From JADJXV01 sp046328995 (lineage in GTDB: Bacteria > Bacteroidota > Ignavibacteria > Kapaibacteriales > UBA961), in the NCBI GenBank assembly GCA_046328995.1, contig JAXLVN010000005.1:124001-188000 (forward strand): DNA of 64,000 nucleotides, given 5' to 3'. Both the position numbers and the translations under genes were made by a program. Below are positions 43,689 through 51,755 of this stretch, one piece after another (the first letter of the stretch is position 1; each line of letters starts with the position of its first letter). The notes under the pieces are model-generated. The model was given only the letters and a program-made list of their open reading frames with translations, was not told where the DNA came from and did not search any database.

Positions 43689-44141
43689 TCATCGTAAATT
43701 CCCCTCATACACTTCTATCCACTTCTCCGGTGTGACCTTGGATGCAAGCTCGCCAATGAGGTCAAAGGGGATAAGCTCGGGTTTCTTAAATCGGATACAA
43801 CTCTTTCCCATATCAAGCTTGGTCGGAACTCTCTGTGCATACTGGTCCTGGAACCATTGTAAGAGTGCAGGGTCGGCGTATAATCCCATGTGATAGATCG
43901 CTATGAAGTTCTTTTGTGATGCAATATTGATAAATGGAAGAGGTTCGTTGGGCGAACAATGATAACCCTTCGGATACAGTGAATGCGGCACGACATAACC
44001 AATCATGCCATAACTGATAGTTTCTTCAAAACCTTTGGGTAAATTCTCCAGAATCGTTGTACGTAAATCCTGCATCGGCTTCTGACGTTCCGCAGGTAAT
44101 TGCTCCATATATTCTTCGATAGTTGTCGCTTGACTTTTCAT
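43689..44141 (-). CDS. DUF1801 (YdhG-like) domain protein
   Basis: 150 residues. Family pattern: YMEQLPAERQKPMQDLRTTILENLPKGFEETISYGMIGYVVP at the N-terminus, FINIASQKNFIAIYHMGLY in the middle and KLDMGKSCIRFKKPELIPFDLI toward the end. Soluble, with a steroidogenic-transfer-like fold in known members; function is not established. ATG start is in the family position. It lies 38 bp from the membrane protein gene upstream on the same strand. Confidence 0.88.
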   Translation of the reverse strand: MKSQATTIEEYMEQLPAERQKPMQDLRTTILENLPKGFEETISYGMIGYVVPHSLYPKGYHCSPNEPLPFINIASQKNFIAIYHMGLYADPALLQWFQDQYAQRVPTKLDMGKSCIRFKKPELIPFDLIGELASKVTPEKWIEVYEGNLR

Positions 44142-44179
44142 GGAAGTAATGTGATAGTAATGTTAAAAAGGATACTAAT

Positions 44180-44848
44180 TTATTGTACTAATTTTCGTAG
44201 GTTCACAAGATGGGAAAACAGCACCACCGGCACAATAAAGCACGGCAGCCAGACGAACGGAAAGTACATCACACCGATATTCGGCTGATGAAAAGCGAAT
44301 TGTTGAAAGAGCGTCGGAGCCGAAAGAATGGCAGTGATCACGATATTGAGAAGGAGGCCGAGGCAGATGCAATTCCATATAATAATGATACTCTTGCCAA
44401 GCATTTGCCGCTTGTATCCGAAGTAATATATAATCGGAGCACTTATGCCGGAAAAAATATCGAAGTTACGCCCCTCGAAGGTCATGAGTTCGGGTACCAT
44501 TTTTGCCGCACAGAGCCAGAATAAGGTGAGTTCTACCGGTATGCGAACACAATGGAGCAACGTCAGGGTAGAGGTATCGAGAGAATCAATGAATTTCTTG
44601 CCGCGTTGTGTGGTAAAAAGCCCGATAATCACGAGCAACGGAGGCAGAATAAGTAGAATAAATCGAGGAGGCACCGTCGTGGTGACGGTGTAAAATCCTG
44701 TCATACTCAGCCCGGCTTGCAATGCCAGCCAGCTTGAGACCTCAAGAATCGTAAAGGTAGAGTTGTGCGTGGCCCTGTAGAGGAGCCATAATGTCAATAG
44801 AGTCGTCAGAACAAATAAAATCTCGACATACAAAGGAGCAGTATTCAT
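44180..44848 (-). CDS. Integral membrane protein, unrecognised
   Basis: 222 residues, very hydrophobic, with six or seven predicted helices (for example residues 8-24, 62-78, 98-115, 150-170 and 188-208). The N-terminus NTAPLYVEILFVLTTLLTLW is a likely start-transfer helix. No channel or transporter motif was recognised. A perfect TAnnTTTG box lies 35 bp upstream. It has no clear partner; the DUF1801 gene follows. Confidence 0.7.
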   Translation of the reverse strand: MNTAPLYVEILFVLTTLLTLWLLYRATHNSTFTILEVSSWLALQAGLSMTGFYTVTTTVPPRFILLILPPLLVIIGLFTTQRGKKFIDSLDTSTLTLLHCVRIPVELTLFWLCAAKMVPELMTFEGRNFDIFSGISAPIIYYFGYKRQMLGKSIIIIWNCICLGLLLNIVITAILSAPTLFQQFAFHQPNIGVMYFPFVWLPCFIVPVVLFSHLVNLRKLVQ

Positions 44849-44882
44849 GCGGAACTCCGGAACAGTAAGACAATGAATGATA

Positions 44883-44890
44883 CAAAATTA
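44883..44890 (-). promoter_or_regulatory. Promoter -7 box (TAnnTTTG type)
   Basis: On the minus strand it reads TAATTTTG, an exact fit to TAnnTTTG, 35 bp before the start of the membrane protein at 44180-44848. Confidence 0.5.
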
Positions 44891-44965
44891 ACGATTGCGC
44901 GTCGTTTTCTGGGGGCGGACTGACGGCGAATCGGAAAAAAAGTTCCGGTATTACCCTTCTACTGC

Positions 44966-46090
44966 TCACTCACCGAGTACTCTGCGGTATAATTCTTCAT
45001 ATTGGGGCACCACGAGTGATGTCTCGAAATGCTCAATCGCCCGTTTCCGCGCGTTGGCACTGAAAATCTGCCATTTTTTTGTGTTCGTTAATAAATCGAC
45101 GGTGTATTTAGCCATGCGGGAAATGTCGCCGAGTTCGGCAATGAACCCATTCTCGCCATGAACGACCACTTCGGGTATTCCGCCCATGCTTGTTGCCACA
45201 ACGGGTGTGCCGCAACTCATTGCTTCCAATGCTGCTAATCCAAAGCTTTCCGACTGGCTCGGGAGCAAAAATACATCGGCGGCAGAGAGTATTTCCGGTA
45301 GTGCATTTTGCTTGCCGAGGAATCTGATTTTGTCGGCAATGCCGAGTTCACGACTGAGGCGCTCGACATCGGCACGGTCGGGGCCATCGCCAACGAGCAC
45401 GAGGATAGCGGGAGTAGATTTGAGCACTTCATTGAGAATCAACACCGTATCGTGTACACGCTTGACGGGACGAAAATTCGAGATGTGCATGAGGATTTTT
45501 TCGCCATTCGGCGCGATTTGCTTGCGGATTTTGGGACATTCATCACGATTGTAGATATCAGTGTCGATGAAATTATTGATGACATGGATTTCTTTGTTGG
45601 TGTTGAATCCGGTTTTGGTTTTTTCGGCGAGGAAGCGCGAAACTGCCGTGACGGCGTCGGACTGTTCGATGGAGAATTTTACAAGCGGCAAAAAGCTCGG
45701 CTCAAGTCCGATGAGCGTAATATCTGTTCCGTGCAACGTAGTTACAAGCTTTACATTCGATACGCCCTGAAGAGTCTGCTTGGCAAGGTAGCCGCTAATT
45801 GCGTGAGGAATTGCATAATGAACGTGGAGAATGTCGAGATTTTCGTATTTTACAACGTCAATTATCTTACCGGCGAGTGCGAGGGAATACAATTGAAACT
45901 CAAAAAGGGGATAATTTGGCATTTCAACTTCGTGAAAAAATATATTATCCTGAAATCTGTCGAGCCGCATCGGCTGAGCGTAGGTGATAAAATGTACTTG
46001 ATGACCGCGCTTGGCAAGGGAGATGCCGAGTTCTGTGGCGACAACGCCACTACCGCCGTAGGTAGGATAACAAACAATACCAATTCTCAT
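44966..46090 (-). CDS. bshA: N-acetyl-alpha-D-glucosaminyl L-malate synthase BshA
   Basis: 374 residues, glycosyltransferase family 4. The BshA-specific start RIGIVCYPTYGGSGVVATELG is followed by HFITYAQPMRLDRF, VHYAIPHAISGYLAKQ, and the C-terminal GT-B motif LLPSQSESFGLAALEAMSCGTPVVAT with Glu residues for UDP binding. BshA joins N-acetylglucosamine to L-malate in the first step of bacillithiol synthesis, used as a low-mass thiol by Firmicutes and the FCB group. bshB and bshC are not in the window. Transcribed divergently from the YigZ gene, 26 bp away. Confidence 0.93.
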   Translation of the reverse strand: MRIGIVCYPTYGGSGVVATELGISLAKRGHQVHFITYAQPMRLDRFQDNIFFHEVEMPNYPLFEFQLYSLALAGKIIDVVKYENLDILHVHYAIPHAISGYLAKQTLQGVSNVKLVTTLHGTDITLIGLEPSFLPLVKFSIEQSDAVTAVSRFLAEKTKTGFNTNKEIHVINNFIDTDIYNRDECPKIRKQIAPNGEKILMHISNFRPVKRVHDTVLILNEVLKSTPAILVLVGDGPDRADVERLSRELGIADKIRFLGKQNALPEILSAADVFLLPSQSESFGLAALEAMSCGTPVVATSMGGIPEVVVHGENGFIAELGDISRMAKYTVDLLTNTKKWQIFSANARKRAIEHFETSLVVPQYEELYRRVLGE

Positions 46091-46116
46091 TCAATAAACT
46101 CCGAAACTGTGGAAGA

Positions 46117-46740
46117 ATGACCGAAAACCCGACCCAAGACGTATATTATACGATTACCGTGCAAGCCCGCGCCGAAATAAAGGTCAAGGGTTCACGATTT
46201 ATTGCCACTGCCATTCCTGTTCGCACCAAAGAGCTTGCCCTTACTGCACTTGAACAGATTCGTGCTGAATTTTATGATGCGACGCATAATTGCTACGCGT
46301 ATCGCCTCGGCTTGGGCGGACTCGATTTCCGCACAGCCGATGACGGCGAGCCGAGCGGTACTGCCGGAAAACCGATGCTGTTCATGCTGCAAAAATTTGA
46401 CGTCAGCGATGTACTTGTCGTCGTAACCCGCTATTTTGGTGGAATTAAACTCGGTGTCGGCGGGCTGGCCCGTGCGTATTCGGATGCTGCACAGGCCGTT
46501 CTTTCCATCTGTGAAAAGGTAGCTGTCCACCGCACGACGACCGTGCGGGTGTTATGTACCTACGAAGATGTGTCAGTCGTCAAAAAAATCATCGATCAGA
46601 CGGCAGTGAGCTATGAATCGGATTATCGTGATGTGATAGAATTTACGACGCATATTCACGACTCATTAGTCACAGGTTTTTGTGCTGCAATTACTTCAGC
46701 TACGAATGCGAGGGCGGGTACAGTCGTGATGCCGGCCTGA
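46117..46740 (+). CDS. yigZ: YigZ/IMPACT family protein
   Basis: 207 residues. The UPF0029 core has KGSRFIATAIPVRT near the start, ATHNCYAYRLG, DDGEPSGTAGKPM and VVVTRYFGGIKLGVGGLARAY, which is the family signature; a ferredoxin-like C-terminal domain follows at about 140-207. Bacterial YigZ may act in translation or as a peptidase-like factor, with no firm assignment. It is divergent from bshA. Confidence 0.93.
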   Translation: MTENPTQDVYYTITVQARAEIKVKGSRFIATAIPVRTKELALTALEQIRAEFYDATHNCYAYRLGLGGLDFRTADDGEPSGTAGKPMLFMLQKFDVSDVLVVVTRYFGGIKLGVGGLARAYSDAAQAVLSICEKVAVHRTTTVRVLCTYEDVSVVKKIIDQTAVSYESDYRDVIEFTTHIHDSLVTGFCAAITSATNARAGTVVMPA

Positions 46741-46786
46741 AAATTATAATTCTCAGACCATAGTTGTAGAGTGCATGATTGTGGTT

Positions 46787-46849
46787 GTAGGGGCGAATCA
46801 CATTCGCTTTAGTCGTGCTAGGGTTTGCGCGAAAGCAATTCGCTCCTAC
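46787..46849. repeat. Inverted repeat of the GTAGGGGCGAAT type
   Basis: The arm GTAGGGGCGAATCACATTCG at 46787-46807 pairs with 46829-46849 (17 of 21 positions), with a 21-bp loop. It sits between two genes that converge (yigZ and the M18 peptidase) and has no T run. Similar GTAGGGGCGAAT arms recur in other bacterial genomes. Confidence 0.7.
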
Positions 46850-46891
46850 GTATGAATGGACAGACAACACCGCAAGACGGTCAGCGATAAG

Positions 46892-48298
46892 CTATTTCCC
46901 CGATGTATAAAACGCTCCAAAGAACCGATACAAATTCCACACGTCAATCTTCGACGACACTTCATACGTTGAGTGCATTGATAAGATCGGAATTCCAATA
47001 TCAATGACTTCCATATCCTCCTTGCTCATAAAACCGCCGATCGTGCCGCCGCCACCGCTTTCTACTTTGTAACTTGCTGTCTGCCAAGGGATTGTGTTCT
47101 CGTCTAATATTCTCCGTATCCGTGCGGTGAATTCAGAATTGGCGTCAAATGAACGTCCGTACCGCTTAATTGCCACACCATAGCCGAGACGTGCTGCATT
47201 ACTTGCTTCAGAGAGGGAAGGGAATAAAGGATTGATACCATCATTGACGTCAGCCGAGACGACCTGCGAAGAATGAAGAGAAGTACGGGTATCATTATCG
47301 GTATAGTTTGCTCCGACTTGCGCCTGCGTGAGTCTTGCATACAGTCCAGTAAGAAAGCTCGACTGAGCACCGGTATTATTGATGCTACCCGTTTCTTCAT
47401 TGTCCGTTACGTAGGCAATAGAGGTGAATTCAGGAGTTGAAAGATTGGTAATTGCCTGCACTGCGACGAACGAACACAGCCGGTCGTCCTGCCCGTACGA
47501 CGCTGTCATCGACCGGTCGAATCCTACATCGCGAGGTTCGGTCGCGGGTACAAGATTGAGCTCGGCACTCACGAAGTCATCTTCGGTAATTCCAAGCTGT
47601 TCAGAGAGTAAGCTCAGCGTCTGTGATACAACGGAATTCTTTCCATTCGGGATAGAACCAATAATCGGGTCCAATTCTTCACCATCAAAGACTCCTGTAT
47701 AGACTCTCGTGCGCAGTGGGGCATCGGCATGCGGGGCAGCGTCAGGGATAATCAGTACCGGTTCATCGGGCGAGTCACCGATCGCCACATCGACTGTTTT
47801 CCCGTTTTTGAGGTCAATTCTCCCCAACAGCATGAGCGGGATATTCGCCCAGTGGTATTTTTTAATACCGCCGTAGATCATCGTTTGAAACATCGCATAG
47901 CCACTTGTTTCATAGAGCGGACGCGCTTTGATGTCGATTCGCGGGCTGTCGTGATGCGTTGCAATCAGGCGCGAACCTTCAACGATTGGATTCTTGCCGA
48001 CGACGATGAGCGCAATTGCCCGGTCGCGGTTATTTATATACAATTTCGCTCCCGATTTGACCTGCGAAGCATCTGTAAACTCCTTAAATCCTTTCGACTT
48101 TGCCAGCGACAGTACTTCGCGGGTTGACGTCAGCTCCGTGCGTGCCTTGCTGAGGTATTGTTTAAGCGCTTCATTTACCTGAGAAATGGATGTGCGCTGT
48201 TCGGGCGTCGCCGTAAGCCATGCAGATTGCTTGGAAATCGTTTGGGAATATGATACGTGGAGGGATAGAAAGAATACAAAGGGTAAGAGTATTTTCAT
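46892..48298 (-). CDS. M18 family aminopeptidase, exported
   Basis: 468 residues with a signal peptide (about 1-18, LLPFVFFLSLHVSYSQ). The M18 core has ATHHDSPRIDIKARP with the His-x-Asp zinc ligands, YGGIKKYHWANIPLML, AYVTDNEETGS with the catalytic Glu and bridging ligand, and VSADVNDGINPLFPS then GGGGTIGGFMSK near the C-terminus. M18 enzymes remove acidic N-terminal residues, using two zinc ions in a dodecamer. Family members are mostly cytoplasmic, so the signal peptide is notable. Transcribed toward yigZ. Confidence 0.9.
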   Translation of the reverse strand: MKILLPFVFFLSLHVSYSQTISKQSAWLTATPEQRTSISQVNEALKQYLSKARTELTSTREVLSLAKSKGFKEFTDASQVKSGAKLYINNRDRAIALIVVGKNPIVEGSRLIATHHDSPRIDIKARPLYETSGYAMFQTMIYGGIKKYHWANIPLMLLGRIDLKNGKTVDVAIGDSPDEPVLIIPDAAPHADAPLRTRVYTGVFDGEELDPIIGSIPNGKNSVVSQTLSLLSEQLGITEDDFVSAELNLVPATEPRDVGFDRSMTASYGQDDRLCSFVAVQAITNLSTPEFTSIAYVTDNEETGSINNTGAQSSFLTGLYARLTQAQVGANYTDNDTRTSLHSSQVVSADVNDGINPLFPSLSEASNAARLGYGVAIKRYGRSFDANSEFTARIRRILDENTIPWQTASYKVESGGGGTIGGFMSKEDMEVIDIGIPILSMHSTYEVSSKIDVWNLYRFFGAFYTSGK

Positions 48299-48310
48299 AC
48301 AAATGAATTA

Positions 48311-48718
48311 TTAAGAGTGGCGGAACGTAGTCTCAACTATAATATCAGCATTGATACTTTTCATCACCGGGCAGGTGAGGGCAGCGTTTTTTAGGATGGT
48401 CATTTCGGCTTCGGAATATTCTTTTGGAAGGAGAATATCGACGATGAGGCGACCGATTCTTCGCACCGGTTGGCTCGTCATTTCCTTGAAAACATTCACC
48501 GTTGTACCGGTGATATCAATATCCTTGTCCCGGGCTTTGATACCCATGAGCGTTGCCATGCATGCGCCGAGGGCACCTGCTACCATATCGGTCGGAGAGA
48601 AGCTCTCTCCACGTCCGTGATTGTCAATCGGTGCATCGGTTTCGACGCCTGCACCTGAGGGGACATGCACGAGAGAACAGTGCAGATCACCTTCATACGA
48701 GATTGTAATTTGAACCAT
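48311..48718 (-). CDS. OsmC family peroxiredoxin-like protein
   Basis: 135 residues, OsmC/Ohr fold. The two redox cysteines sit in VAGALGACMATLMG (about residue 53) and ALTCPVMKSI (about residue 119), and DNHGRGESFSPTDMV precedes the first. Such proteins reduce organic hydroperoxides or act as thiol-dependent protection. The 12-bp gap to the M18 gene suggests co-transcription. Confidence 0.9.
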   Translation of the reverse strand: MVQITISYEGDLHCSLVHVPSGAGVETDAPIDNHGRGESFSPTDMVAGALGACMATLMGIKARDKDIDITGTTVNVFKEMTSQPVRRIGRLIVDILLPKEYSEAEMTILKNAALTCPVMKSINADIIVETTFRHS

Positions 48719-48798
48719 ATACGTACCAGTAGTTATAATGAATGAGTTAAATGTTTGTCATCCCTGACGTTGATGTATCATACATACTGAGGGAAGTA

Positions 48799-51201
48799 TT
48801 ACCGTATCACCTGACAATTGACCATATATTTTTCACCGTCATATTCGACTACCAACTGATAGGCGCCCGATGCCAGAGACGCTGTCGGGATCGACAGGAC
48901 AAATTCATTACCTGAAAGTGTCGTGCCGGACTGCTCGAAGCATATCCCTCCGAGTGTTGAATACAAGGCGAGATGAAACGGTTTTTCCGGAAGCTGTCCC
49001 TGCCGGCGGGAGAGCACTGCATAGAGCATGCGGCCACGATCCACCGGTGTCGGAAATGCTTCCAGTGTAGTTGGAGTGGTGGGGTCAGCCGTAATTCCAC
49101 CCATCGAGTCCTTGAAGATTTTCAGCGATATATCCCGTAAGAACATACCGTCAAAATTACTCCGCGCATCGGATAAGACACCGAAACGGAGGAGTATTTT
49201 CTTGCCAATGTAGTTGTTAAGCGAACATTCCTGCCGCACCCAAGTCGGGAAATTTCCGTCAAATCCATAGCTGTCCTCGGCTTGCCGTGATCCTTTTACT
49301 TTGCTGGAGGGTTTCATACGGCTGGTCTGAATATTTTCCCATGACCTGCCGTTGTTTTCAGATACCTGGACGACGCCGAAGTCAAAGTTCGACTCGATCG
49401 ACCAGCGGGTCCAGAACTCCAGCGACGCACTGCGTGCAGAGATGATATCAATCGGCGAGGAGCTTTGGAGATAATTCGACGTTGAATCCTCGTAATTACC
49501 CCTCGGACTATCAGCAAGCATAAATCCTCCCTCCGGATTGGGCATGATGCCCCAGGTGGAGAGAGTCCAATTGGTATCGGTCAGGGATGAACCGTACAAC
49601 ACTCTCACGGTTGGTTGATTGAATTGAAGACGCAGCGTATCGCGGCGTTCGACTCCATCCTGAAGCAAGATAGTCTCGACGAGGGAGGTCTCGCCGTTGG
49701 GATAGTCTCTTGTTACCTCCGCATCGAATGTAAGAGTGATAAGCTGTGCGGAGGAAAGAGGTGATATCGTGCGAAGAGTATCATGAAGCAAGAGACGTTT
49801 GTCCAAGGAGTGAAGCAGGAGAGACGTTGGCTGTTGAGGTGTGTGTAGTCCCGTATTCTGCACACGCACAGATAGAGGAGAATGCTGATTGGGAGATAGT
49901 TGCTCAACGGTTGCATCGAGAATTCTAAGATTGACATCTGCACTCCATACTGCCTGATAATTAAAATACAGGTTCTCTTCACATTGAGGAATAATACGTT
50001 CTTTGGGAGCATAAAACCCGTCGAGTCGTGTACCAACTTCAGAAGTAAAGGAATACGTTCTCGTCGGCTTACCGGCATCAAGAGCATAGAGCCAGTCGTC
50101 CGAGACACCACGTGTAGGATAGCCTACTGTCTGCACATCACGCCCGGCCGAGTATTTGTTGTATTTCGAAGCATCTGCCGAAAAAGCACGGAAAAATGCC
50201 GAGTCGGGCGATTCTTTGTTCACATAGCCGTACGGATAAATGACGACATTGCTAAATGTATGATAATTAATACAAATCTTGATAGAGTGTGAAAGCACAA
50301 AATCTCGGATTGCCTGCGTTTCCGGTTCGGAAAATGCTGCCGGACCACGGTAAGTGTCTTCATATGGCTTCTCAGATGACCCACCATCGGGTGAGTCCCA
50401 GAATGATTGTGGACCGTAATTACGATTGAGGTCCACGCCAAACGTACCGTCTTTGTTGTCGCGTCTGTTTTTACGCCACAGGGTACCAAAACCTTTTGTT
50501 TCGTTATAGAGATAGCCATCCGGATTCACGACCGGCACGACATAGAGTACTCGTGAAGATAACAGATAGACAGCTTCCGGATCGCCTTTCGCGGCATCTT
50601 CGAGGAGCTTCCAGAGAAAATAAATCAGAGTGGAAGCCGAGCCGGGTTCGCGCGCATGATGGAGTGCGGTAAAGAGTACCTGTGGTTTATCATCCGAACC
50701 CGTACCGAAGCGGTAGGCATAGAGAGGGCGCTGTTCGCAGGAGCGTCCGATTTCGATAGGGCTTGACACTGTCGCCGGGGCGAAGGTCTGCATGGTGCGG
50801 AAATTGTCGTAGATCTCTTGGAGCGTATAATAGCCGCCATTCGAACCGAGGGTGAAGTGCTCAGGAGTACTTTGCAGTGTCGGTACTTGCTTCCGGAAAG
50901 AAGCTGAATTCCGCGCCTGGTAATACTGCGTCAGGTTTTCGATGACGATTGTGACATCGAGTCCGCGGTTACGTAATCTTGTGAGTACCTGATCGGATAC
51001 AACGGTCTCGATCCAGCAGTCTTTCTTGATGAGTGCATGCTCGAGTTCAATACCGAACTGCTCGGCATCATTGAGTTGAAACGCCGGTGAGAAAGTAATT
51101 CGCACCGAATGATACATTGGCATTTGGAGCTGAGCCGTTGCCTGATTAGTACCTGATACTCCACCGAGGATGAGAAGGAACGAAAGCAGTACAAATTTCA
51201 T
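48799..51201 (-). CDS. Secreted M14 zinc carboxypeptidase with T9SS-type sorting domain
   Basis: 800 residues. A signal peptide (about 1-24, cut after ATAQ) and an activation-like segment precede the M14 domain (about 120-430). The zinc motif is HHARE with His182 and Glu185, the third ligand is in INYHTFSN, and the catalytic Glu is in YSFTSEVG; NPDGYLYNET and DLNRNYG are also M14 marks. An Ig-like/MAM-type beta region follows, and the C-terminus (ASGAYQLVVEYDGEKYMVN) is a sorting domain. It should cut C-terminal residues from extracellular peptides. I start at ATG 51201; the longer frame from 51411 would run across the dut gene. It is 4 bp from dut. Confidence 0.9.
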   Translation of the reverse strand: MKFVLLSFLLILGGVSGTNQATAQLQMPMYHSVRITFSPAFQLNDAEQFGIELEHALIKKDCWIETVVSDQVLTRLRNRGLDVTIVIENLTQYYQARNSASFRKQVPTLQSTPEHFTLGSNGGYYTLQEIYDNFRTMQTFAPATVSSPIEIGRSCEQRPLYAYRFGTGSDDKPQVLFTALHHAREPGSASTLIYFLWKLLEDAAKGDPEAVYLLSSRVLYVVPVVNPDGYLYNETKGFGTLWRKNRRDNKDGTFGVDLNRNYGPQSFWDSPDGGSSEKPYEDTYRGPAAFSEPETQAIRDFVLSHSIKICINYHTFSNVVIYPYGYVNKESPDSAFFRAFSADASKYNKYSAGRDVQTVGYPTRGVSDDWLYALDAGKPTRTYSFTSEVGTRLDGFYAPKERIIPQCEENLYFNYQAVWSADVNLRILDATVEQLSPNQHSPLSVRVQNTGLHTPQQPTSLLLHSLDKRLLLHDTLRTISPLSSAQLITLTFDAEVTRDYPNGETSLVETILLQDGVERRDTLRLQFNQPTVRVLYGSSLTDTNWTLSTWGIMPNPEGGFMLADSPRGNYEDSTSNYLQSSSPIDIISARSASLEFWTRWSIESNFDFGVVQVSENNGRSWENIQTSRMKPSSKVKGSRQAEDSYGFDGNFPTWVRQECSLNNYIGKKILLRFGVLSDARSNFDGMFLRDISLKIFKDSMGGITADPTTPTTLEAFPTPVDRGRMLYAVLSRRQGQLPEKPFHLALYSTLGGICFEQSGTTLSGNEFVLSIPTASLASGAYQLVVEYDGEKYMVNCQVIR

Positions 51202-51205
51202 ACGT

Positions 51206-51664
51206 TCAGATGGAAGGAGGAGAATGACGAATTCCTGTACTGCCGAATCCTCCTGTTCCACGGTCAGTCTCATCGAGGGAGGCGACTTCATTCCAGGTAA
51301 CAATTTCATAGCTCGCGACGACAAGCTGAGCAATCCGGTCTCCGCGATGAATAGTGAAGGGGACTGCACCGAAATTCGCAAGGATGACTTTGATTTCACC
51401 ACGATAATCACTGTCGATGGTGCCGGGCGAATTGAGCGTAAAGACGCCGTGTTTGGCAGCGAGTCCGCTACGGGAGCGCACCTGACATTCGAGGCCGACA
51501 GGGAGAGCGATAGAAAGGGCAGTGGGGATCATTGCCACACCTCCGGGGGGAATGGTCATTGATTCGGTTAGCGCTGCATGTACGTCCATACCTGCACTAC
51601 CGGAAGTAGAATACGATGGAAGAGGAAGATCAAGAAAGTCTTGAGAAGTACGGGATATATTCAT
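51206..51664 (-). CDS. dut: dUTP diphosphatase
   Basis: 152 residues, trimeric dUTPase. All five motifs are readable: SAGMDVHA, RSRSGLA, NSPGTIDSDYRGE, HRGDRIAQLV and RGTGGFGSTG at the C-terminus. It hydrolyses dUTP to dUMP and pyrophosphate, keeping uracil out of DNA and feeding thymidylate synthesis. It precedes the M14 gene by 4 bp and follows the terminator at 51684-51723. Confidence 0.96.
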   Translation of the reverse strand: MNISRTSQDFLDLPLPSYSTSGSAGMDVHAALTESMTIPPGGVAMIPTALSIALPVGLECQVRSRSGLAAKHGVFTLNSPGTIDSDYRGEIKVILANFGAVPFTIHRGDRIAQLVVASYEIVTWNEVASLDETDRGTGGFGSTGIRHSPPSI

Positions 51665-51683
51665 GAATAATAATTAGTAACGA

Positions 51684-51723
51684 GAATAAAAAAGGACGTT
51701 TGCTTTGCGGCGAAACGTCCTTT
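51684..51723 (-). terminator. Terminator after the PD40/OmpA gene
   Basis: An 11-bp perfect stem (AAAGGACGTTT at 51691-51701 with 51713-51723) is followed on the minus strand by a T run (from the A run at 51688-51693). It ends the gene at 51756-54446 and separates it from dut. Confidence 0.88.
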
Positions 51724-51755
51724 GGAATTATAAACAGTCTGCCGAATGGAGTGGA

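Noticed and set aside
51202..51411. Longer N-terminus for the M14 carboxypeptidase
   Set aside because: It would run across the dut gene in another frame and precede an obvious signal peptide at 51201.
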